Positions 60,441-64,000 of a stretch of DNA of 64,000 bases are shown here, piece after piece (within the stretch, counting starts at the first letter, position 1; each line of letters starts with the position of its first letter). Source of the DNA: Lophius americanus. Taxonomy: Eukaryota; Chordata; Actinopteri; Lophiiformes; Lophiidae. The stretch lies in contig JBBDHG010000009.1 in the NCBI GenBank assembly GCA_037951165.1, forward strand, positions 12,922,501 to 12,986,500. Direction: 5' to 3'. The position numbers and the translations under genes are program-made. The notes under the pieces are model-generated. The model saw only the letters and a program-made list of their open reading frames with translations. It did no database searches and was not told the DNA's origin.

Positions 60441-62028
60441 CGAGTCCAAAACATGGAATACAGGTGATTCGTAGACTATATTTAATCGCTCACACTGCAG
60501 GAAAAATGTGGCCCAGGTCTAAGCTTTTGCTCGTATGAGACTTTTTCATGGCATAGTGAACAGCAAAATCCCCATGAAATCTGATCTTTTCCAGTACTGA
60601 TTTGGGCCACTTCCATATATGGTCCTGTGGTTTGTGGTTGGATTTTTTTTTTGTCACAAAGCTGCACTGATGGGAGTTGCTTTTCAAACAAAAACATCAC
60701 TATAAACACTTTCACTCTGAAGGAAAGTGTTCAGAATGACTTTGGTGGCTTCCATTTTGCTTCCGTACTGACAGCGTGCTGCGTGTGAAGTCTTTGTTAT
60801 TGTATTATAATATTCTATATCTGCTCTTCTTCAGCACAGACCCCCTGATTGGTCCAGCTCATTGGGCTATTTTTTTTTTTTCAACATTCACTTTTATTAT
60901 GTATAAACTACCTGACAGTCATCATGGAAATCTTCTGATCTTATTGAGGAGCGAAGGATTATTTTATGGATAGCAGGCCGTTCTTTATTTCTCTCCTATA
61001 ATTGTAGTGTTCTTTCCTAAAAGCTTACATTAAAACCTCGCTCTCACCTTATCATTGAAATACTTGACACGGTCGTAAAAGTGTGTAATTTATATCCACA
61101 TTAGACATTTTTCTTTCTTTCTTCTGTGTCTTGGTCAAACCCATAGAAAGCCCGGAACCTTCTGCTTTGTCTGCCGTCACAGATGTCTGCTTATGGCGTT
61201 CTGCCGAAAAGGGCCTGGTCTGAGAAAAAGAGGTATTGGCTGGTTTTGTTGGAGGGCTGGAGGGACTGACTGGGTTATGAGCTTGTTCTGTGCCCCTCAG
61301 CAACCAGCTCTGTGTTTGTGGGCATACTGCATGTTGGCAGCTCGATTAAAAAGATCTGTTTTGTCTATTAGGTCAGATAGAAAGACTGTGTTCATCCCGA
61401 ACTGGGAATGTCTGAGAAATTAACAAGAAAAAAAAATTAGCCACAAAAACAAAAGCCTAAACAGTAAATTAAATAGTTGTAAATATAGTGACAGTGACCA
61501 AAGGGATGAAAACACCAGGCTGCCATGTTACAGACAGGAGTTATTAATTCAGGCACACTAATATTGAACCAATGATGTAGTTAAAACCCCTTTATTGATC
61601 AGGGAATATGAAGTTCTCACAAAATATCAGAAACAAAGAAAGAAACAAAGGAAGTGCTGACCGGACTCACAATGGCTGTGACTGGAAAAAGGAGAATTTT
61701 CAGATTGTTGGATAGATTTATCGCTTGTGGTTAAGATACTAGTGCTGGGTATTGTTAAGATATTACCAGTATTTGATTCTTTAAGTTTAATGCAGTTTGT
61801 GCTAACTGCTGCAGTAGCCCTCCTGGCTGTGATAGTGGTGAATGTGTTTGACAATAGATTATTTCAAAAACTGCTTGGGTACAAGTTATTGTAATAGGGG
61901 GGACTCTCACTTAATGCTTCAAATCAAATACATCGGAGAGAAATTTACTCATTGCGAATTTGAAAAAGTTTAATATTGTTGGACGGTTAGATGGATGAAA
62001 AGTTACTTCCGAGCATTCCCTTTTTGTC

Positions 62029-62095
62029 GCATTCTTCTTCTTGGCGCATGTTGGCAGTCGGCAACCAGCTCATCGTGGCATTATCGACACCTTAT
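62029..62095 (+). repeat. DNA-transposon end fragment
   Basis: CTTCTTCTTGGCGCATGTTG followed by GCAGTCGGCAACCAGCTCAT and a CATTA(T)CGACACC end resembles a very common teleost transposon terminus. Confidence 0.45.
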
Positions 62096-62249
62096 GAACG
62101 GGAGTATGGATCATCTGCGCTTGTCAGAAAGCGGTTTCCAATTTAGTGGGTCGATGCACGTAAACACGGGGTCGGAAAAGATCACAGGTTATGTAAACAG
62201 GCGACCGACATTACAATTCAAAAAGGTTTAATTTGGATAAGAGAGAACT

Positions 62250-64000
62250 GTCCCATGTAAACCCACCTACTGACATCTTTTTGGCAACAAAGTATCACCT
62301 GTCACTTATTTCTTCACTTTAACATACTTTATTAGTATTCTGAACCCAATAACATGTAAGATTACGATTAGGGATGACGTTGGCACGATCCCAGGATCCA
62401 ACCTGTAGAAACCCCATTTCTCATTTCCGTCTGCATTTGGCTTCTGAATGAAAGTTTGGGCACCCTTGTGAACAAACATATTTTGTACCATTGTAATTGA
62501 ACCCAGGGCATAGCATGCAACCATGGTGATGTGGCTTGATTAGGATCTTATGTAAAGCCAACTAATTGGTAGAGCCTGGTAAACTACTTTTAGCATTCGG
62601 AATCATACCATTATAATCAATTGACGTATAATCCACAAAGATGAGATATATCACCCACCTACATATTGATGTTGATCTTTTTCCACGCTGTCACCCAAAA
62701 CAGATTACCCCTACTCAAATATATAATGATAATGAATGTATCCCCCGTCTGAGTATTTTGATTTTGATGCCCTGTCATTTGGACTGCTGTCGTGTAAAAG
62801 GTCCTCACAAATCTCACAAAGTTAAGTAAAGTGAAAGAAATGATTCAGAATCCAATTCAAAATGTAATCAACGTTTTGTTGGCTCAAAATCCATCTCAAC
62901 ACAACATTTAATCATCATCACAGTTTTTTAAGACAGGCAGATAGAAAAATAACACGTATGGGGTATGATCACATAACCTGCTCCATTTCTCATTTACGGC
63001 ATTTACAACAGAAGAAGCGAGTAGGGTGTGGCAGCATTTTACAGCCTGAGCTACTAAGAGAGATTTTCCGATGTCCCTCAAGTGCAGTGCAAGTGCTCAT
63101 ACTGTCCACTGAAGCATTAATTGAGATTTACTTCAAATATTAATGCAATGATGCATTTAGTGCAAACGGACAATAACTCCCCACTCCATTCACATGATGT
63201 GCTGGCAGGGTGCAGCGCAGCAAGGAGATGCAAAGTGACATTATTGCTTCAAGCAGCATCTTTCTCCCGGCATGTGAGGGGCTGTTGCATAGAAGCCTGA
63301 AGTTTCAAGTCGGATTGGGAGAAAGATGAAGTACTTGTGCAAGGGTTTGTGCACAGTTTGATGACATGCTTCCCAGAAGTTAAGACTTAATGGTAGCAAA
63401 AATCTCTCTCTTTCTGCCTCGGAACAAGAAATGCTCAACTGATCAGTCCCGACGCTTTCTCACTATCGGATTTCCGCCCTCTTTCATGTAGAAGTGGGGT
63501 TCTTCATTTGGTTTAACAGTGTGTCAGGGTGCTTTCAGGTCACAGCTTTTAGGTGCTTTTAGGTTACGTGAATGCGCTGAGCAGCTCCTGAAGGCTATGG
63601 GGAATCCACATGAGTGGGTGATCAAGGATGACGGCTGGATGGAAATACAGACATTCAAATGCTCTCAACATCCAGAAAGACTTAACTCGATGAGCTGGTG
63701 CCAAACAGCATATAAACGTGCACTTGCATGTGTGAACTTGCTACAACTATACGCTAATGAGGCATATAAACCCTGACCGCAGGTACAGGCTTGCCGTTGT
63801 GGCTGCATGAGGAGGAGGTGGAGGAAAAGAGATTGGGGCTAGATTTCTGATATAAATGCAGAAACAAGTACTGCTTCCAGTCTGTATTAAAAGTCACTGA
63901 TTGAATCTGGTGCTCTCAAGGACTTTGAAATAGCGGAAGTGCTTAGTTTGTAGTTTTGTAAGGCACTATAATATCCCATAACATTGGCGCAGCTGTAGCT
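62250..64000. other. gene-free right edge
   Basis: No exon recognised on either strand. Short frames have no family-like content. It may be intron or intergenic. Confidence 0.5.

Noticed and set aside
63519..63776. 85-residue plus-strand frame near the right edge
   Set aside because: Soluble, ordinary composition, but no motif, splice context or promoter seen, so it is not supported as a gene.
1..64000. CRISPR arrays, bacterial-type operons, tRNA or rRNA genes
   Set aside because: None seen. The only tRNA-like sequence is the SINE at 60305-60440.

Overview
The window looks like a teleost fish nuclear genome. It has intron-rich vertebrate genes (BNIP2, a core-2 GlcNAc-transferase, a furin-repeat membrane protein) in AT-rich DNA full of fish-type repeats: hAT-like elements, Tc1 remnants, L2-like LINE ends, a tRNA-type SINE and (GT)n, (GA)n and (GATA)n tracts. 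There is no prokaryotic content: no operons, CRISPR or IS elements.

Layout. (1) 399-7541, + strand: BNIP2, nine coding exons whose phases join into one 319-residue protein. (2) 6126-21425: a head-to-tail tandem duplication of about 7.65 kb. Each unit holds the last coding exon of BNIP2, an old non-autonomous hAT-type element, a promoter-like block with a ZNF143-type motif, and one intact single-exon GCNT3/GCNT1-like gene on the - strand (11758-13035 and 19441-20718). (3) 21240-23912: hAT and LINE debris. (4) 24466-47357, - strand: a 16-exon gene, phase-consistent throughout, for a 962-residue type I membrane protein: signal peptide, then almost only furin-like cysteine-rich repeats, one membrane segment and an acidic tail with tyrosine motifs. 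It resembles the C-terminal half of proprotein convertase PC5/6B without a protease domain. (5) 47358-64000: no recognised protein gene; a CRE-containing promoter-like block near 49.9 kb and many repeats.

The genes are informative together. The order and orientation BNIP2 (+), GCNT (-), furin-repeat gene (-) mirrors the human 9q21 set PRUNE2, GCNT1, PCSK5, as I recall that map. BNIP2 and PRUNE2 share the BCH family, so this looks like the sister (15q22-type) paralogon. The furin-repeat gene would then be a positional relative of PCSK5 that lacks the catalytic half.

Limits: exon borders were read by eye from splice consensus, reading phase and family resemblance. Repeat names are by recognition, not database search. 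UTRs and transcription starts are mostly unresolved.
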